Counted from the first letter of the stretch, positions 44,569-55,817 are shown. The stretch is 64,000 nt of DNA from Sporomusa sphaeroides DSM 2875 (GCF_001941975.2 NZ_CP146991.1:1908524-1972523), one strand, 5' to 3'. A program made the numbers and translations. The notes: a model not told the origin generated them from the sequence alone.

Positions 44569-45789
44569 ATGCGAATACTTGTCCAGAAGTTCGGGGGCAC
44601 ATCTGTAGCGTCACCCGAAGTGAGGGAACTGGTTCTGCGTAAAATTGAGAAGGCGCGGGAACAGGGCTTCAATCCGGTAATTGTGGTATCGGCAATGGGG
44701 CGCCAGGGAGCTCCTTATGCCACCGATACGCTGCTTAGCGTCGCACGTTCGGTGTATAAAGGGATTGCGGCCCGGGAACTGGATCAGATTATGTACTGCG
44801 GTGAAATGATTTCAGCTGTAGTTATGGCCGGTACTTTGCAGGCTGCCGGTATGGCTTCTGTTATGTTAACAGGCGGGCAGGCAGGCATTACCACAGATGA
44901 TAACTTTACTGACGCCCGTATCTTAAAATGTGATCCAACACGGATACTTAGCCTGTTAAAACAAGGAAAAGTCCCTGTTGTCTGTGGTTTCCAAGGTATG
45001 ACTGATGAAGGTGAGTTTACTACCTTGGGACGTGGCGGCAGTGATACAACTGCCTCGGCGTTAGGTGCAGCGCTCAATGCGGAAATGATAGAAATCTATA
45101 CCGATGTTGACGGCATCATGACCGCTGATCCAAGAATTGTAGAGAATGCTAAAATCCTTGATTGCATAAGCTATGGTGAAGTGTGTCAACTGGCGCATCA
45201 AGGGGCTAAGGTTATTCATCCCCGGGCAGTGGAAATTGCCATGCAAAAAAATATTCCACTGGTAGTAAAATCCACCTTTAGTGATGCTCCCGGCACACTT
45301 ATCACCAATATTGCCCAAGAGGATACCAGTGAAGCTGCGGTAGTTGACAGAGTGGCTACAGGGGTAACTTACCTGACCAATATTGCCCAGTTTAAAGTTC
45401 ATCTTGACGATACCATGGGAAGTGACAGCAGCTTTAACGTGTTTAGAACTATGGCTGAAAGTGATATTAGTGTTGATTTAATTAATGTCCATCCGGGACA
45501 AATTATGTTCACCATTACTGCTGAGCACGTAGAGCAGGCTTCAACCAAACTCAAGCAGCAAGGCTATCATATCGAAATCTTGGAAAACTGTGCGAAAGTG
45601 TCGGTAGTTGGTGGCGGAATGCGTGAAGTTCCCGGAGTTATGGCAAACTTTATCGAAGCTCTATCACGTAATAAGATTGCTATTTTGCAAACCGTAGACT
45701 CGCATACCTCCATTTCAGCGCTTGTACCCCAAAGTGACGTTGGAGCCGCTGTTAAGTCGCTTCATGAAAAATTTGGTTTATCAAATTAA
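44569..45789 (+). CDS. dapG: Aspartate kinase
   Basis: 406 aa. First step of the aspartate-family pathway. Kinase domain with VQKFGGTSVASPE at the start and TLGRGGSDTTASALGAAL; two C-terminal ACT domains that sense an end product. Being inside the dap operon it corresponds to Bacillus dapG; which effector it senses cannot be read here. ATG 44569 follows TGAGGTG; GTG 44560 is in that site. Confidence 0.95.
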   Translation: MRILVQKFGGTSVASPEVRELVLRKIEKAREQGFNPVIVVSAMGRQGAPYATDTLLSVARSVYKGIAARELDQIMYCGEMISAVVMAGTLQAAGMASVMLTGGQAGITTDDNFTDARILKCDPTRILSLLKQGKVPVVCGFQGMTDEGEFTTLGRGGSDTTASALGAALNAEMIEIYTDVDGIMTADPRIVENAKILDCISYGEVCQLAHQGAKVIHPRAVEIAMQKNIPLVVKSTFSDAPGTLITNIAQEDTSEAAVVDRVATGVTYLTNIAQFKVHLDDTMGSDSSFNVFRTMAESDISVDLINVHPGQIMFTITAEHVEQASTKLKQQGYHIEILENCAKVSVVGGGMREVPGVMANFIEALSRNKIAILQTVDSHTSISALVPQSDVGAAVKSLHEKFGLSN

Positions 45790-45804
45790 TAAGGGGAGAG
45801 TATC

Positions 45805-46689
45805 ATGAGGAATTTCGGACGAGTCTTAACCGCGATGGTAACCCCGTTTAATGTTGACTACAGCGTAAATTACAATGAAGCAGCGAAACTGGCGAAATAC
45901 CTTGTAGCTAATGGTTCTGACGGCATTGTTGTGGCCGGCAGTACCGGGGAAGCGGCTACTCTTTCAAAGGATGAGAAGCTGGAATTATTCAGGACGGTAT
46001 TGGATGCAGTGGGGGACAGTGCTACCGTCATTGCGGGAACCGGTTCAAATGATACCAGAGCATCGATTGATATGACGCAGGCAGCCGAAAAAATTGGTGT
46101 ACATGGAGCTATGCTTGTAGGTCCTTATTATAATAAACCGCCGCAAGAAGGATTTTATCAGCATTTTAAAGCTATTGCCGACTCAACGGGGTTGCCGCTT
46201 ATTGTATATAACGTTCCCGGTCGTACTGCTTCTAATATTTTACCGGCAACGATTGCCCGGCTGGCGGAAATTAACAATATTGTAGCAGTCAAGGAAGCCA
46301 GTGGCAGCTTAGATCAAATTTCTGAAATTATCCGGATAACGCCGAACGACTTTTTAGTGTATAGTGGTGATGATGGATTGACACTACCGCTTTTAGGCGT
46401 AGGCGGCAATGGGGTAATTAGTGTTGCTGCACATATTGTCGGCAAGCGTATGCAAGAGATGATAACCGCTTTTTTTGCCGGAGATATAGCCAAAGCACAA
46501 GCAATACATCTTGAACTTATGCCTTTCTTCAAAGCCATTTTTATTACAACTAATCCGATACCGATTAAAGAATGTGTAAATATTATCGGCATTAACGCAG
46601 GTCCCCTGCGGCTGCCGTTAATATCACCCACTGCGGGTGAGACGCAGCAGCTTAAGCAGGTAATGCAATCAATCGGTGTTTTACAGTAA
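45805..46689 (+). CDS. dapA: 4-hydroxy-tetrahydrodipicolinate synthase
   Basis: 294 aa. Condenses pyruvate with aspartate semialdehyde. TIM barrel with GSTGEAATLSKDEKL (substrate loop), VGPYYNKPPQEG, the YNVPGRTASN tyrosine motif and the Schiff-base Lys in AVKEASGS. ATG after GGGGAG. Last gene of the dap operon, followed by a terminator. Its product also feeds dipicolinate synthesis in spore formers. Confidence 0.97.
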   Translation: MRNFGRVLTAMVTPFNVDYSVNYNEAAKLAKYLVANGSDGIVVAGSTGEAATLSKDEKLELFRTVLDAVGDSATVIAGTGSNDTRASIDMTQAAEKIGVHGAMLVGPYYNKPPQEGFYQHFKAIADSTGLPLIVYNVPGRTASNILPATIARLAEINNIVAVKEASGSLDQISEIIRITPNDFLVYSGDDGLTLPLLGVGGNGVISVAAHIVGKRMQEMITAFFAGDIAKAQAIHLELMPFFKAIFITTNPIPIKECVNIIGINAGPLRLPLISPTAGETQQLKQVMQSIGVLQ

Positions 46690-46695
46690 ATTTGG

Positions 46696-46721
46696 ACCGG
46701 CAGCGAATGCTGCCGGTTTTT
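46696..46721 (+). terminator. Terminator of dap operon
   Basis: ACCGGCAGC-GAAT-GCTGCCGGT followed by TTTT. Confidence 0.9.
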
Positions 46722-46912
46722 GCATGTGTCGCCAGAATTTGCATATAATATTCTGAGCGAGCAGTACCACTTGTTGTCATAGGCAGGTAAATCGGTTATA
46801 ATTATTCACAAGTGGGCAGGACGGCCGGTTTTTTAGTTTATGGTTAATGAACGGGCGCTTACAACTTAATGATTCGTATGGTTACTTTATTTATTTGGAG
46901 GTGTATGTTTTT

Positions 46913-48577
46913 TTGTCACGACAACCAAACAAAGTACAGATAATTCCCTTGGGCGGTATGGGGGAGATCGGTAAAAACATGACGGTCATACGCTATGGTG
47001 ACGAAATCATAGTAATTGACTCAGGTTTAATGTTCCCTGAAGACGACATGCTGGGGATTGATTTGGTTATTCCTGATATTACCTATCTGTTGGACAACCG
47101 CGATTTAGTGAAGGCGGTTGTTTTAACGCATGGGCATGAGGACCATATCGGTGCCCTGCCTTATGTATTAAAACAGCTGAATGTCCCTGTATATGGCACT
47201 CGTTTGACTCTTGGCATTCTGGAAGGCCGTTTGAAAGAAAACAACGTTCCTGCGACTAATCTGAATGCCGTTAAACCAGGCGACCGAATTCAGATTGGCA
47301 ATTTTAAAATCGGTTTTATCCGGGTAAGTCACAGTATCGCCGACTCAGTAGCTTTATCCATAAAAACACCGGTTGGTGTGATTGTCCATACCGGCGACTT
47401 TAAACTTGATCAGACTCCGGTTGACGGTAAAGTTACTGATTTTCACCGCTTTGCCGAGTTAGGTGATCAAGGGGTTCTGGTACTTTTGGCTGATAGTACC
47501 AATGCGGAACGACCTGGTTACACGCAAAGTGAAAAGTCGGTGGGAGTCACCTTTGACGAGACTTTTCGTAGCGCGCGGGAGCGTATTATTATTGCTTCCT
47601 TTTCTTCTAATATTCACCGGATTCAGCAAGCCATTGATACTGCTTGCAAATACCGGCGCAAGGTAGCTATTCTTGGACGCAGCATGGTTAATGTTGCCAA
47701 TATCGCTCTGGAGCTAGGCTATTTAAATGTGCCTGAAGGGATACTTATTGATATTGATGAAATTAATAATTATCCGTCTTCAGCAGTTGTTATTCTGACA
47801 ACAGGCAGTCAGGGGGAACCGATGTCGGCTTTAACGAGAATGGCGATGTCGGAACACAAAAAGGTTGAAATTGTTCCGGGAGATACGGTAATCATTTCAG
47901 CCACACCAATCCCCGGCAACGAGAAACTGGTTTCACGCACAATTGACTATCTTTTTCGGCAAGGTGCCGAAGTGGTATATGAAGCGGCCTCCGGCATTCA
48001 TGTTTCCGGCCATGCAAGCCAGGAGGAGCTCAAATTAATCCAAAACCTGATCCGGCCGAAATTCTTTATCCCGGTTCACGGAGAATACCGTCACCTGGTA
48101 AAGCATGCTCAACTGGCGCAATCCATGGGGCTGCCTAAGGAGAACGTTTTTGTTGCAGAAAATGGCCAGGTATTGGAGTTTACCGCCGACAAGGGGCTGG
48201 TAGCCGGCAAGGTAACTTCCGGCAATGTCTTAGTAGATGGCCTTGGGGTTGGTGATGTGGGCAATATTGTACTTCGCGACCGCCGGCAGCTTTCACAGGA
48301 CGGAATATTAATCATTGTGGTCACGATGGACAAACAAGGCGGGCAAGTGGCCGCAGGCCCGGATATTGTATCCCGTGGTTTTGTCTATGTACGCGAGTCT
48401 GAACAGCTTATGGAAGATGCCAAAGAGCGTGTCAGGCAGGCGTTGGAAAAGTGTGAAAATAACGGTATTACGGAATGGGCCGCCATTAAATCCAATGTTC
48501 GTGATACGCTGGGCAAATATTTATATGAACGTACCCGCCGCCGTCCTATGATTTTACCGATAATCATGGAAGTATAA
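46913..48577 (+). CDS. rnjA: Ribonuclease J
   Basis: 554 aa, matching Bacillus RNase J1 (555). Endo- and 5'-3' exoribonuclease central to Firmicute RNA decay. Metallo-beta-lactamase core with THGHEDHIGALPY and VHTGDFKLDQTP, beta-CASP domain (STNAERPGYT, TGSQGEPMSAL), and VHGEYRHLVKHA. TTG at 46913 nine bases after GGAGGTG gives the family N-terminus SRQPNKVQIIPLGGMGEIG; longer frames upstream add non-conserved residues. By position it equals Bacillus rnjB (ymfA), so J1/J2 assignment is open. Confidence 0.95.
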   Translation: MSRQPNKVQIIPLGGMGEIGKNMTVIRYGDEIIVIDSGLMFPEDDMLGIDLVIPDITYLLDNRDLVKAVVLTHGHEDHIGALPYVLKQLNVPVYGTRLTLGILEGRLKENNVPATNLNAVKPGDRIQIGNFKIGFIRVSHSIADSVALSIKTPVGVIVHTGDFKLDQTPVDGKVTDFHRFAELGDQGVLVLLADSTNAERPGYTQSEKSVGVTFDETFRSARERIIIASFSSNIHRIQQAIDTACKYRRKVAILGRSMVNVANIALELGYLNVPEGILIDIDEINNYPSSAVVILTTGSQGEPMSALTRMAMSEHKKVEIVPGDTVIISATPIPGNEKLVSRTIDYLFRQGAEVVYEAASGIHVSGHASQEELKLIQNLIRPKFFIPVHGEYRHLVKHAQLAQSMGLPKENVFVAENGQVLEFTADKGLVAGKVTSGNVLVDGLGVGDVGNIVLRDRRQLSQDGILIIVVTMDKQGGQVAAGPDIVSRGFVYVRESEQLMEDAKERVRQALEKCENNGITEWAAIKSNVRDTLGKYLYERTRRRPMILPIIMEV

Positions 48578-48582
48578 TAATG

Positions 48583-48630
48583 AAGCCTTGAGTGTTCCTG
48601 CTGAAAAACCAGGCACCTCAAGGCTTATTT
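48583..48630 (+). terminator. Terminator after RNase J gene
   Basis: AAGCCTTGAG/CTCAAGGCTT stem with an inner CCTG/CAGG step, then ATTTATTT. Confidence 0.75.
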
Positions 48631-48727
48631 ATTTGTTTTGCCGGCAAGGCCTGTATGAAATCTCAATCAGCGCCAATACTATATATGGATAAAAAATAAC
48701 TAGCTTATTGGCTGGAGGGATATGTAA

Positions 48728-49519
48728 ATGATAGTTAATGATAATCCGGTAGTTGCTCCTCCGGGTACTAATCCTGAAGCACCTCAAATAAATCCGTCGC
48801 CGGCAGAAAGTCCGAAAAAAAGCAGACAAGCCAGGAAAACAGCAGCAGCCGAAAATATCCAGGAGTTAGGGACACCCGAAGTACCAATAGCGAAGACCAA
48901 TATTCATGTAATGACTATAATTGGGCAAATTGAAGGCCATATGGTTTTACCGCCTCAGAACAAAACTACCAAATATGAGCATGTAATGCCACAGATTGTC
49001 GCGATTGAACAGTCAAATGAAATCGACGGTTTGCTGCTGGTACTCAATACTGTAGGCGGCGATGTTGAAGCAGGGCTGGCCATCGCTGAAATGGTTGCCA
49101 GTATGTCAAAACCCACTGTTTCCATAGTATTGGGGGGCGGGCATAGTATTGGCGTACCGATTGCCGTTTCGGCGACATATTCGTTTATTGTGGAGAGCGC
49201 TACCATGACAATTCACCCTATCAGGCTTACCGGTTTGGTCATAGGCGCGCCAAGCTCCTTTGATTATCTCGAAAAGATGCAAGAGCGTGTTAATAAATTT
49301 GTGGTAAGCCATTCCAATGTAACTGAAAAGAAATGGAGAGAATTTCTCTTCAAAACAGGTGAATTGTCCCGGGACATCGGAACTTCGGTAGCTGGCAAAG
49401 ATGCTGTTAAATATGGTTTAATTAATGAAATAGGCGGCGTATCGCAAGCCTTGAAAAAACTAGAGGAACTCATTGAACTGCAAAAAGACCATAAAGAAGG
49501 TAAGGGGCTGAAACAGTAA
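48728..49519 (+). CDS. tepA: ClpP-family protease TepA
   Basis: 263 aa. Translocation-enhancing protein of the ClpP/crotonase-like fold; in Bacillus it helps degrade signal peptides and has a sporulation link. The first 55 residues are Pro/Ala/Lys-rich. [14 protein letters not shown] and the nucleophile elbow [13 protein letters not shown] carry the presumed catalytic Ser; the [10 protein letters not shown] segment supplies His. Overlaps ylzJ by one base, the same pair as in Bacillus upstream of spoIIIE. Confidence 0.92.
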   Translation: MIVNDNPVVAPPGTNPEAPQINPSPAESPKKSRQARKTAAAENIQELGTPEVPIAKTNIHVMTIIGQIEGHMVLPPQNKTTKYEHVMPQIVAIEQSNEIDGLLLVLNTVGGDVEAGLAIAEMVASMSKPTVSIVLGGGHSIGVPIAVSATYSFIVESATMTIHPIRLTGLVIGAPSSFDYLEKMQERVNKFVVSHSNVTEKKWREFLFKTGELSRDIGTSVAGKDAVKYGLINEIGGVSQALKKLEELIELQKDHKEGKGLKQ

Positions 49520-49752
49520 TGATTCTTTGGACAATTGTTCCGGAAGAAGTAGTGTACGGCGACCAAAATCAGCCGCAGCCAGCTTATGAAGAAATTGAAT
49601 ATGCAGGACAAAAGGTAATGGCGCAAAAAATATCGCATAATGAATTTCGTGTTGTTCGCTTATTGACCACCGATCCTCTCGACTACCTTCGCAATGAATT
49701 GCAGCCGGGAACAATTATCACTTATAAACCGGTTATTCAGGCGCTCTCATAA
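49519..49752 (+). CDS. ylzJ: YlzJ-like protein
   Basis: 77 aa. Small family restricted mainly to spore-forming Firmicutes, starting ILWTIVPEEVVYG and ending in a RLLTTDPLDYL segment. Function unknown. Its ATG uses the last base of the tepA stop, so translation is coupled. The terminator after it begins inside its last codons. Confidence 0.88.
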   Translation: MILWTIVPEEVVYGDQNQPQPAYEEIEYAGQKVMAQKISHNEFRVVRLLTTDPLDYLRNELQPGTIITYKPVIQALS

Positions 49753-49769
49753 AAGAGGGCGTTTTTCTT
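49740..49769 (+). terminator. Terminator overlapping the ylzJ stop
   Basis: GCGCTCTC/GAGGGCGT eight pairs (two G.U) with a loop holding the stop codon, then TTTTTCTTTT. Confidence 0.75.
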
Positions 49770-49843
49770 TTGCCTTAAAAATACTAAAAATAAAGGAATT
49801 TTTCTCATAATGTAGAACCCTGTACTAGTAGAGGTGGTATGTT

Positions 49844-52009
49844 TTGCCTAAATGGTTAGACCATTTGACTCCGGAATTGCGACATGAATTATTGGGTATA
49901 ACAATGTTTACCGGCGGACTGCTGGCGTTAATTAGCCTGCTGGGTTTGAATGTTGGTCCGTTAGGGGTATTTATTGCTAAAATACTTACATATACTTTTG
50001 GAATTGGCGCGGCAGTTGTACCTTTAGTGTTGTTAATCGTTGGACTAAAGTACATTGTAGCGAAAAGCCCAATTATTTATTCAGTCAAGTTTTGGGGCTT
50101 ATTGCTTTTTTATCTTATGGTTTTAGCAATTTATCATCATGTTAAGATTCCGGTTGGTCAGGAAATAATGCCTGATAGCTTGGTGACAGGCGGCGGCTTT
50201 ACCGGCGGTGTGCTGCTTTTTTCTTTGCGTAAATTGTTAGGAGTGCATGGTTCCATCATCGTACTTTCCGCCATGTTGCTTTGTTCAATACTAATGATTA
50301 CGACCTGGTCACTGGCGGCAGCATTGCTGACAGCTAAAGTCAAGGCGGTAGACAGCCTGACTTCAGCCAAGGAAGCTATCGCCGCGTCTGCAGAAAATAT
50401 TTTCTCAGAACAAGAGGAGCCACCAAGCCGGCCTGCTTTTTATGACCAGCAGTGTGATGACAAGCCGGAATTTATTGTCAAGACGCCCAAAAAAGAAAAT
50501 AGTATGCCTAAAGAGGGGATCGCCACAGCAGAACACTCTGAACCGGAGTCTTTCGTGCCAGTCAGGCCTGAAGCGGCTGAGGCGACTGCAACATATGGGT
50601 TGCCGCCGGTATCTATCTTAAAAAAACCAAACCGTCCACGCTTAACCAAGCTGCCGAAAGAAGTTACCGACAACGCCCGTATACTGGAACAGACGTTAGA
50701 CAGTTTCGGCGTCAGTGCCAGAGTGATAAATACTTGTCAGGGACCGACAGTTACGCGGTACGAACTTGAACCCGCTCCTGGTGTAAAAGTAAGCAAAATA
50801 GTGAATTTATCAGATGACCTGGCGCTGAAACTTGCATCGTCAGGGGTTCGTATTGAAGCTCCTATTCCCGGTAAAGCAGCTATTGGCATTGAAGTGCCCA
50901 ATAAGGAATTATCCGGTGTTGCTTTAAGAGAGGTTTTGGAAACTGACGAATTTGTACGTTCTTCCTCCGGTTTGACAGTAGCGTTAGGCAAAGACATTGC
51001 AGGACAGCCAATTATTGCAGACCTGGCTAAGATGCCGCATTTGCTGGTTGCGGGGGCTACCGGTTCAGGCAAAAGCGTTTGCATTAATACGTTGATAACC
51101 AGCGTGCTCTTTAAAGCGCGTCCTGATGAAGTAAAATTAGTATTAATTGACCCTAAAATGGTGGAACTATCCAACTATAATGGTATACCGCATTTGCTGA
51201 CACCTGTAGTGACAGACGCCAAGAAAGCGGCATCGGCCTTAAACTGGGCTGTACAGGAGATGGAGCGCCGTTATGAAGTTTTTGCTACCGCGGGAGTCCG
51301 TGATATTGCACGGTATAATGAGCTTCATGCCGATAACCACCTGCCCTTAGTGCTGATTATCATCGACGAGCTGGCTGATTTGATGATGGTAGCCCCTGTC
51401 GATGTTGAGGATGCCATTTGCCGCCTGGCACAAAAAGCCCGGGCTGCCGGTTTGCACCTGGTACTGGCCACACAGCGTCCTTCGGTTGACGTTATTACCG
51501 GTACAATTAAGGCCAATGTACCTTCCCGCATTTCTTTTGCTGTCTCGTCACAAGTCGACTCACGGACAATTTTAGACAGTGCCGGGGCCGAAAAACTGTT
51601 AGGCAAAGGGGATATGTTATTTTACCCGGTCGGGGCTTCAAAACCGCTCAGGGTGCAGGGAGCCTTCATTGCCGATAGCGAAGTGGAAGCCCTGGTAAAC
51701 TATATTAAGGAACAGGCTGAGCCGGAATATAATGATGGTATAACGACTGTGGAGAGTGGGAATGCCGGTAAAGATGAGCAAACTCATTTTGAAGATGAAC
51801 TTTTGGAAGATGCCGTGAATATGGTGCTGGAAACCGGACAAGCTTCTGTATCCATGCTGCAACGCAAATTTCGTATTGGCTATACGCGCGCGGCCAGGTT
51901 AATTGATACTATGGAAGAGATGAAAATTGTCGGACCCAATATAGGTAGTAAAGCACGGGATATTATTATGACTTCTGAACAAGTTAACGTAAGATATTTC
52001 AAGAAATAA
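49844..52009 (+). CDS. ftsK: DNA translocase FtsK/SpoIIIE
   Basis: 721 aa. Membrane-anchored motor that pumps DNA at division or into the forespore. Four membrane helices in residues 15-165, a variable acidic linker (about 170-265), the alpha/beta motor with [14 protein letters not shown] (Walker A), [11 protein letters not shown] (Walker B) and [13 protein letters not shown], and a C-terminal winged-helix gamma domain ([19 protein letters not shown]) that reads orienting DNA sequences. TTG start with AGAGGTGG upstream. Context with tepA-ylzJ matches spoIIIE. Confidence 0.95.
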   Translation: MPKWLDHLTPELRHELLGITMFTGGLLALISLLGLNVGPLGVFIAKILTYTFGIGAAVVPLVLLIVGLKYIVAKSPIIYSVKFWGLLLFYLMVLAIYHHVKIPVGQEIMPDSLVTGGGFTGGVLLFSLRKLLGVHGSIIVLSAMLLCSILMITTWSLAAALLTAKVKAVDSLTSAKEAIAASAENIFSEQEEPPSRPAFYDQQCDDKPEFIVKTPKKENSMPKEGIATAEHSEPESFVPVRPEAAEATATYGLPPVSILKKPNRPRLTKLPKEVTDNARILEQTLDSFGVSARVINTCQGPTVTRYELEPAPGVKVSKIVNLSDDLALKLASSGVRIEAPIPGKAAIGIEVPNKELSGVALREVLETDEFVRSSSGLTVALGKDIAGQPIIADLAKMPHLLVAGATGSGKSVCINTLITSVLFKARPDEVKLVLIDPKMVELSNYNGIPHLLTPVVTDAKKAASALNWAVQEMERRYEVFATAGVRDIARYNELHADNHLPLVLIIIDELADLMMVAPVDVEDAICRLAQKARAAGLHLVLATQRPSVDVITGTIKANVPSRISFAVSSQVDSRTILDSAGAEKLLGKGDMLFYPVGASKPLRVQGAFIADSEVEALVNYIKEQAEPEYNDGITTVESGNAGKDEQTHFEDELLEDAVNMVLETGQASVSMLQRKFRIGYTRAARLIDTMEEMKIVGPNIGSKARDIIMTSEQVNVRYFKK

Positions 52010-52065
52010 CTCTCTTTTATGCTTAGCGCATTTATGACAGGGTAGAATAATAGTGGTGATTTATA

Positions 52066-53115
52066 TTGCATAGTATTATTAGTGTAGAAGAAGCTGTCGC
52101 TATAGACAGTCCGGTTTTTATTGATGTGCGTTCACCGGCAGAATATGAAACCGGGCATATCCCTGGAGCCGTAAACATTCCCTTATTCAGTGATGATGAA
52201 CGTGTTCAGGTGGGAACGACCTACAGACAGGTAGGTGTCGAAGAAGCCAAGCTGCAGGGACTGGTTTTGGCCTCAGCCAAGCTGCCGGATATCGTCGGAC
52301 GGGTTCAACAACTTCGTGAATCAGGACGAAAAGTGGTAGTATACTGTTGGCGGGGGGGCATGCGCTCCAAAGCGGTAGTAACTGTGCTGGAATTAATGGG
52401 AATCTTGTCTTCTCAGCTTTCCGGGGGCTACAAAGCCTATCGTCAATTTGTCTTGAACAGGTTGAGAACTTTCGAGGTTAAACCCATAATCATTGTGCTC
52501 TGCGGCTCAACCGGCACAGGGAAAACTTTAATTCTAAACCAACTGGCTAATGCAAACATTCCGGTAATCAATTTGGAACAATTAGCAAATCACCGGGGGT
52601 CGGTTTTTGGACAAATTGGTTTAGGCAGACCGGCAACAGCTCAAATTTTTGATACGAATTTACTGCTGGCGCTTGACCAATTAAATACACAGCCATATAT
52701 AGTCGTTGAATGTGAAAGCAAGCGTATTGGCAATGTATACTTGCCCGACTGTCTGTTTGACGCTATGAGGCGGGGCAAAAAGATTTTGGTGTCAGCAGAT
52801 ATTGAGGTACGGGTAGACCGGTTAATCAAGGAGTACATACATTTATATAAAGATAAAGACAATGATGAAGCAATAGTTGCTGGCCTTGAATCATTGCGCA
52901 GACGTCTCGGCAACAAGAAAACAGAATACTTATTGGCTGATTTTAGAGCAGGTAAGGTTCGGGACGTCGTGAAGGTACTGCTTGTGGACTATTACGATCT
53001 TATGTATGGCTATGGGCAATCAGATACAGCTATATATGATGTAGAAGTAAATGCAGATGATATAGAGCAGGCAACGGAAGTAATAATCCAATACTTACAA
53101 CAGTTTGGGAGGTAG
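52066..53115 (+). CDS. selU: tRNA 2-selenouridine synthase (MnmH/SelU/YbbB)
   Basis: 349 aa. Converts 2-thiouridine at tRNA wobble position 34 to 2-selenouridine with selenophosphate. N-terminal rhodanese domain (VFIDVRSPAEYETGHIPGA) with the catalytic Cys in YCWRGGMRSKAV, and a C-terminal P-loop domain with GSTGTGKTLIL for the geranylated intermediate. TTG start after GTGGTGAT. Implies a selenophosphate synthase elsewhere in the genome. Not part of the usual ftsK neighbourhood. Confidence 0.93.
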   Translation: MHSIISVEEAVAIDSPVFIDVRSPAEYETGHIPGAVNIPLFSDDERVQVGTTYRQVGVEEAKLQGLVLASAKLPDIVGRVQQLRESGRKVVVYCWRGGMRSKAVVTVLELMGILSSQLSGGYKAYRQFVLNRLRTFEVKPIIIVLCGSTGTGKTLILNQLANANIPVINLEQLANHRGSVFGQIGLGRPATAQIFDTNLLLALDQLNTQPYIVVECESKRIGNVYLPDCLFDAMRRGKKILVSADIEVRVDRLIKEYIHLYKDKDNDEAIVAGLESLRRRLGNKKTEYLLADFRAGKVRDVVKVLLVDYYDLMYGYGQSDTAIYDVEVNADDIEQATEVIIQYLQQFGR

Positions 53116-53120
53116 TTGTT

Positions 53121-53894
53121 TTGCAAACAGTAGGGGAACTTTTACGCGCTGAACGTTTAAAGAAAGATCTGTCGATCAAAGATGTTGAAAGTGCTATCAG
53201 CATTAGGGCGCTGTATCTTAACGCTATTGAAGAAGGTAACTATGGTGTTATTCCCGGAGAGGTATATGTAAAAGGGTTTATCCGCAATTATGCAACTTTT
53301 TTGGGGCTTGATCCTCAGCAGGTTATGGAGATATATCGTCAAAATAAAGGGCAGGTTACCGAGAGTGTTCCGGAAAGCAGCCAGCAAGAGGAAGATCCTG
53401 TAAGCCGGCCGCCTCAAAGCGGTAATGCGTGGTTCAAATGGCTGGGGATAGCTGTTGTTGCAGCAGGGATTGTTGCCGGAGTGACCTGGTGGTCATCAGG
53501 CAGTCAAAAACCTGTTCCAACTCCGCCACCGCAATCCGCGGCCCCTAAACAGCCGGAACAGGCAATGCAGCAACCGGCAGCGCAGCAGCCGGCTTCAAAT
53601 CCAACGCCGTCAACCCAGTCTGCTCTGCCGGTCCAGCCGGCTGCCAAAGTCATTGTAAATGTTAAATACAATTCCCAGTGTTGGACACAAGTCATGGCAG
53701 ACGGCAAGGAAATCTACGAAGGTATTCCAAAGCGCGGTGAATCGTTGACCTGGGAAGCCGTCAATACTCTGACAGCCAAGTTTGGCAACGCCGGTGCCGT
53801 TGAGGTAGTATATAACGGGAATGCAGTGGGGAAAATTGGTGGGAATGGTGAAGTCATTGTTAAAACATTTACATTGACGGGAATTACACAATAG
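53121..53894 (+). CDS. RodZ-like helix-turn-helix / DUF4115 membrane protein
   Basis: 257 aa. N-terminal HTH_25 domain (VGELLRAERLKKDLSIKDVE, YVKGFIRNYATFLGLD), a membrane helix (about 110-128, WLGIAVVAAGIVAGVTWW), a Pro/Gln/Ala-rich linker and a C-terminal DUF4115 beta domain (SQCWTQVMADGKEIYEG). RodZ links MreB to the cell wall and shape; Bacillus YmfM, at the same general locus, is the homologue. TTG start after TGGGAGG. Confidence 0.88.
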   Translation: MQTVGELLRAERLKKDLSIKDVESAISIRALYLNAIEEGNYGVIPGEVYVKGFIRNYATFLGLDPQQVMEIYRQNKGQVTESVPESSQQEEDPVSRPPQSGNAWFKWLGIAVVAAGIVAGVTWWSSGSQKPVPTPPPQSAAPKQPEQAMQQPAAQQPASNPTPSTQSALPVQPAAKVIVNVKYNSQCWTQVMADGKEIYEGIPKRGESLTWEAVNTLTAKFGNAGAVEVVYNGNAVGKIGGNGEVIVKTFTLTGITQ

Positions 53895-53915
53895 GAATGA
53901 GGTAAATTTACCGAT

Positions 53916-55817
53916 ATGACGAATTTCTTGCCCATGACCAGAGAAGATATGGCTGAAAGAGGCTGGGAACAACTGGATTTCCTGTTTATAAGCGGGGATG
54001 CGTATGTTGACCATCCCAGTTTTGGACCGGCCATTATCTCCAGACTTTTAGAAAAGTATGGTTACAAGGTGGGAATCATTGCTCAGCCTGACTGGCGTAC
54101 CACGAATGACTTTAAACGTTTAGGCAAACCCCGGCTGGGTATATTGGTCAGCGCAGGCAATCTTGACTCTATGCTTAATAAATATACGGCAGCCAAGAAA
54201 TATCGCAGTACTGATAACTATTCGCCCGGAGGCCAGGCTGGACTTAGGCCGGAACGGGCGACAATTGTTTATTGCAACCGGCTAAGAGAGATATGGAAAA
54301 AGACACCGTTGATTATTGGCGGGATCGAAGCCAGTTTGCGGCGGTTTGCCCATTATGATTATTGGTCAGATAGTATACGGCGGTCGGTTTTAATTGATAG
54401 TAGAGCCGATCTGCTGATCTATGGTATGGGTGAAAAGCAGATAAAAGACTTAGCCGCACAATTAGCTGCCGGTATTGGTATTGAAAATATCCGGGATATA
54501 CCGGGAACCTGTTATCGCACCGAGACGCTAGAGCATCTCTGGGATTATGCTGAGATACCTGGTTATCAGGAGGTCGTCAATAGTAAGGCTGATTTTGCCC
54601 AAGCCTTCAAAATTCAGTATTTGGAGCAGGACCCGATCAGGGGAAAAAACATTGTTCAGGGATATGGTGAACAATATGTGGTGCAAAATCCACCGGCTAT
54701 GCCGCTGTCGACGCAAGAGATGGACGAAATATATGATTTGCCATATCAGCGCACCTATCATCCTTCCTATACCGCAGCAGGCGGGATTCCGGCTATTCAG
54801 GAGGTAAAGTTCAGCATAGTCAGTCATCGCGGCTGTTATGGAAGCTGCTCGTTTTGTGCGTTATACGCGCATCAGGGCAGGATAATCCAAAGCCGCAGCA
54901 AGGAATCCATACTGCGGGAAGCCGGTGAAATTGTCAGAATGCCGGACTTTAAGGGGTATATCCATGATGTGGGCGGACCTACCGCGAATTTTCGCCAGCC
55001 TGCCTGTGAGCAGCAAGCAGACCGGGGGGCCTGTCGCGGTAAGCAATGCTTGTTTCCCAATGCTTGCAAAAGTTTGAACACCGATCATACCGAGTATTTA
55101 GAATTGCTTAGGGCAATCAGAAAAATTCCCGGCATAAAAAAAGTCTTTGTGCGCTCCGGGCTGCGGTATGATTATTTGCTGGCAGCCAATGATATGCAGT
55201 TTTTGCGGGAATTGTGCGAGCATCATGTCAGCGGTCAGTTAAAAGTAGCACCAGAGCATATTTCGGCCAAAGTAACACAACTAATGGGCAAAGCAGGTAA
55301 AGATACGTATTTAAAATTTAAAAAGGCATATGAAAAAGTCAATAAGGAATTAGGTAAGGAACAATACCTTGTACCTTATTTTATGTCCAGCCATCCGGGC
55401 GCCGGCCTTAAAGAAGCGGTTGAATTGGCCGAATTTCTGCGTGATACCGGTTATAATCCGGAGCAGGTGCAGGACTTCATTCCTACTCCGGGAAGCATAT
55501 CAACCTGTATGTATTATACCGGGATCAATCCGCTGACAGGGGAAAAGGTCTATGTTGCCAAAAAGCCGGAGGATAAAAGGCTGCAGCGAGCGTTATTGCA
55601 GTACCGGAATCCGAAAAACTACGAGTTGGTGTATGAAGCACTCACTAAGGCCAATCGCCGGGACTTAATCGGCTATGAGCCAAAATGCCTGATACGGCCG
55701 CCGCGAAATAAACCGCAGGCTGCCGTCTCACAAGCCGGTAAATCTAACAAAACCCGTCGGGTTGCTCCTGCCAGGGACAAGCGGGGTAAAGAAAAGAGAC
55801 TAGATAGAAAAATCTAG
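53916..55817 (+). CDS. YgiQ family radical SAM protein
   Basis: 633 aa. UPF0313/YgiQ family. N-terminal cobalamin-binding-like domain ([20 protein letters not shown]), a radical SAM core with the CxxxCxxC cluster motif in [18 protein letters not shown], and additional Cys further on ([18 protein letters not shown]). The reaction is unknown. A basic C-terminal tail of about 40 residues is low-complexity. The stop codon overlaps that of the convergent membrane-protein gene and sits in a shared hairpin. Confidence 0.93.
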   Translation: MTNFLPMTREDMAERGWEQLDFLFISGDAYVDHPSFGPAIISRLLEKYGYKVGIIAQPDWRTTNDFKRLGKPRLGILVSAGNLDSMLNKYTAAKKYRSTDNYSPGGQAGLRPERATIVYCNRLREIWKKTPLIIGGIEASLRRFAHYDYWSDSIRRSVLIDSRADLLIYGMGEKQIKDLAAQLAAGIGIENIRDIPGTCYRTETLEHLWDYAEIPGYQEVVNSKADFAQAFKIQYLEQDPIRGKNIVQGYGEQYVVQNPPAMPLSTQEMDEIYDLPYQRTYHPSYTAAGGIPAIQEVKFSIVSHRGCYGSCSFCALYAHQGRIIQSRSKESILREAGEIVRMPDFKGYIHDVGGPTANFRQPACEQQADRGACRGKQCLFPNACKSLNTDHTEYLELLRAIRKIPGIKKVFVRSGLRYDYLLAANDMQFLRELCEHHVSGQLKVAPEHISAKVTQLMGKAGKDTYLKFKKAYEKVNKELGKEQYLVPYFMSSHPGAGLKEAVELAEFLRDTGYNPEQVQDFIPTPGSISTCMYYTGINPLTGEKVYVAKKPEDKRLQRALLQYRNPKNYELVYEALTKANRRDLIGYEPKCLIRPPRNKPQAAVSQAGKSNKTRRVAPARDKRGKEKRLDRKI

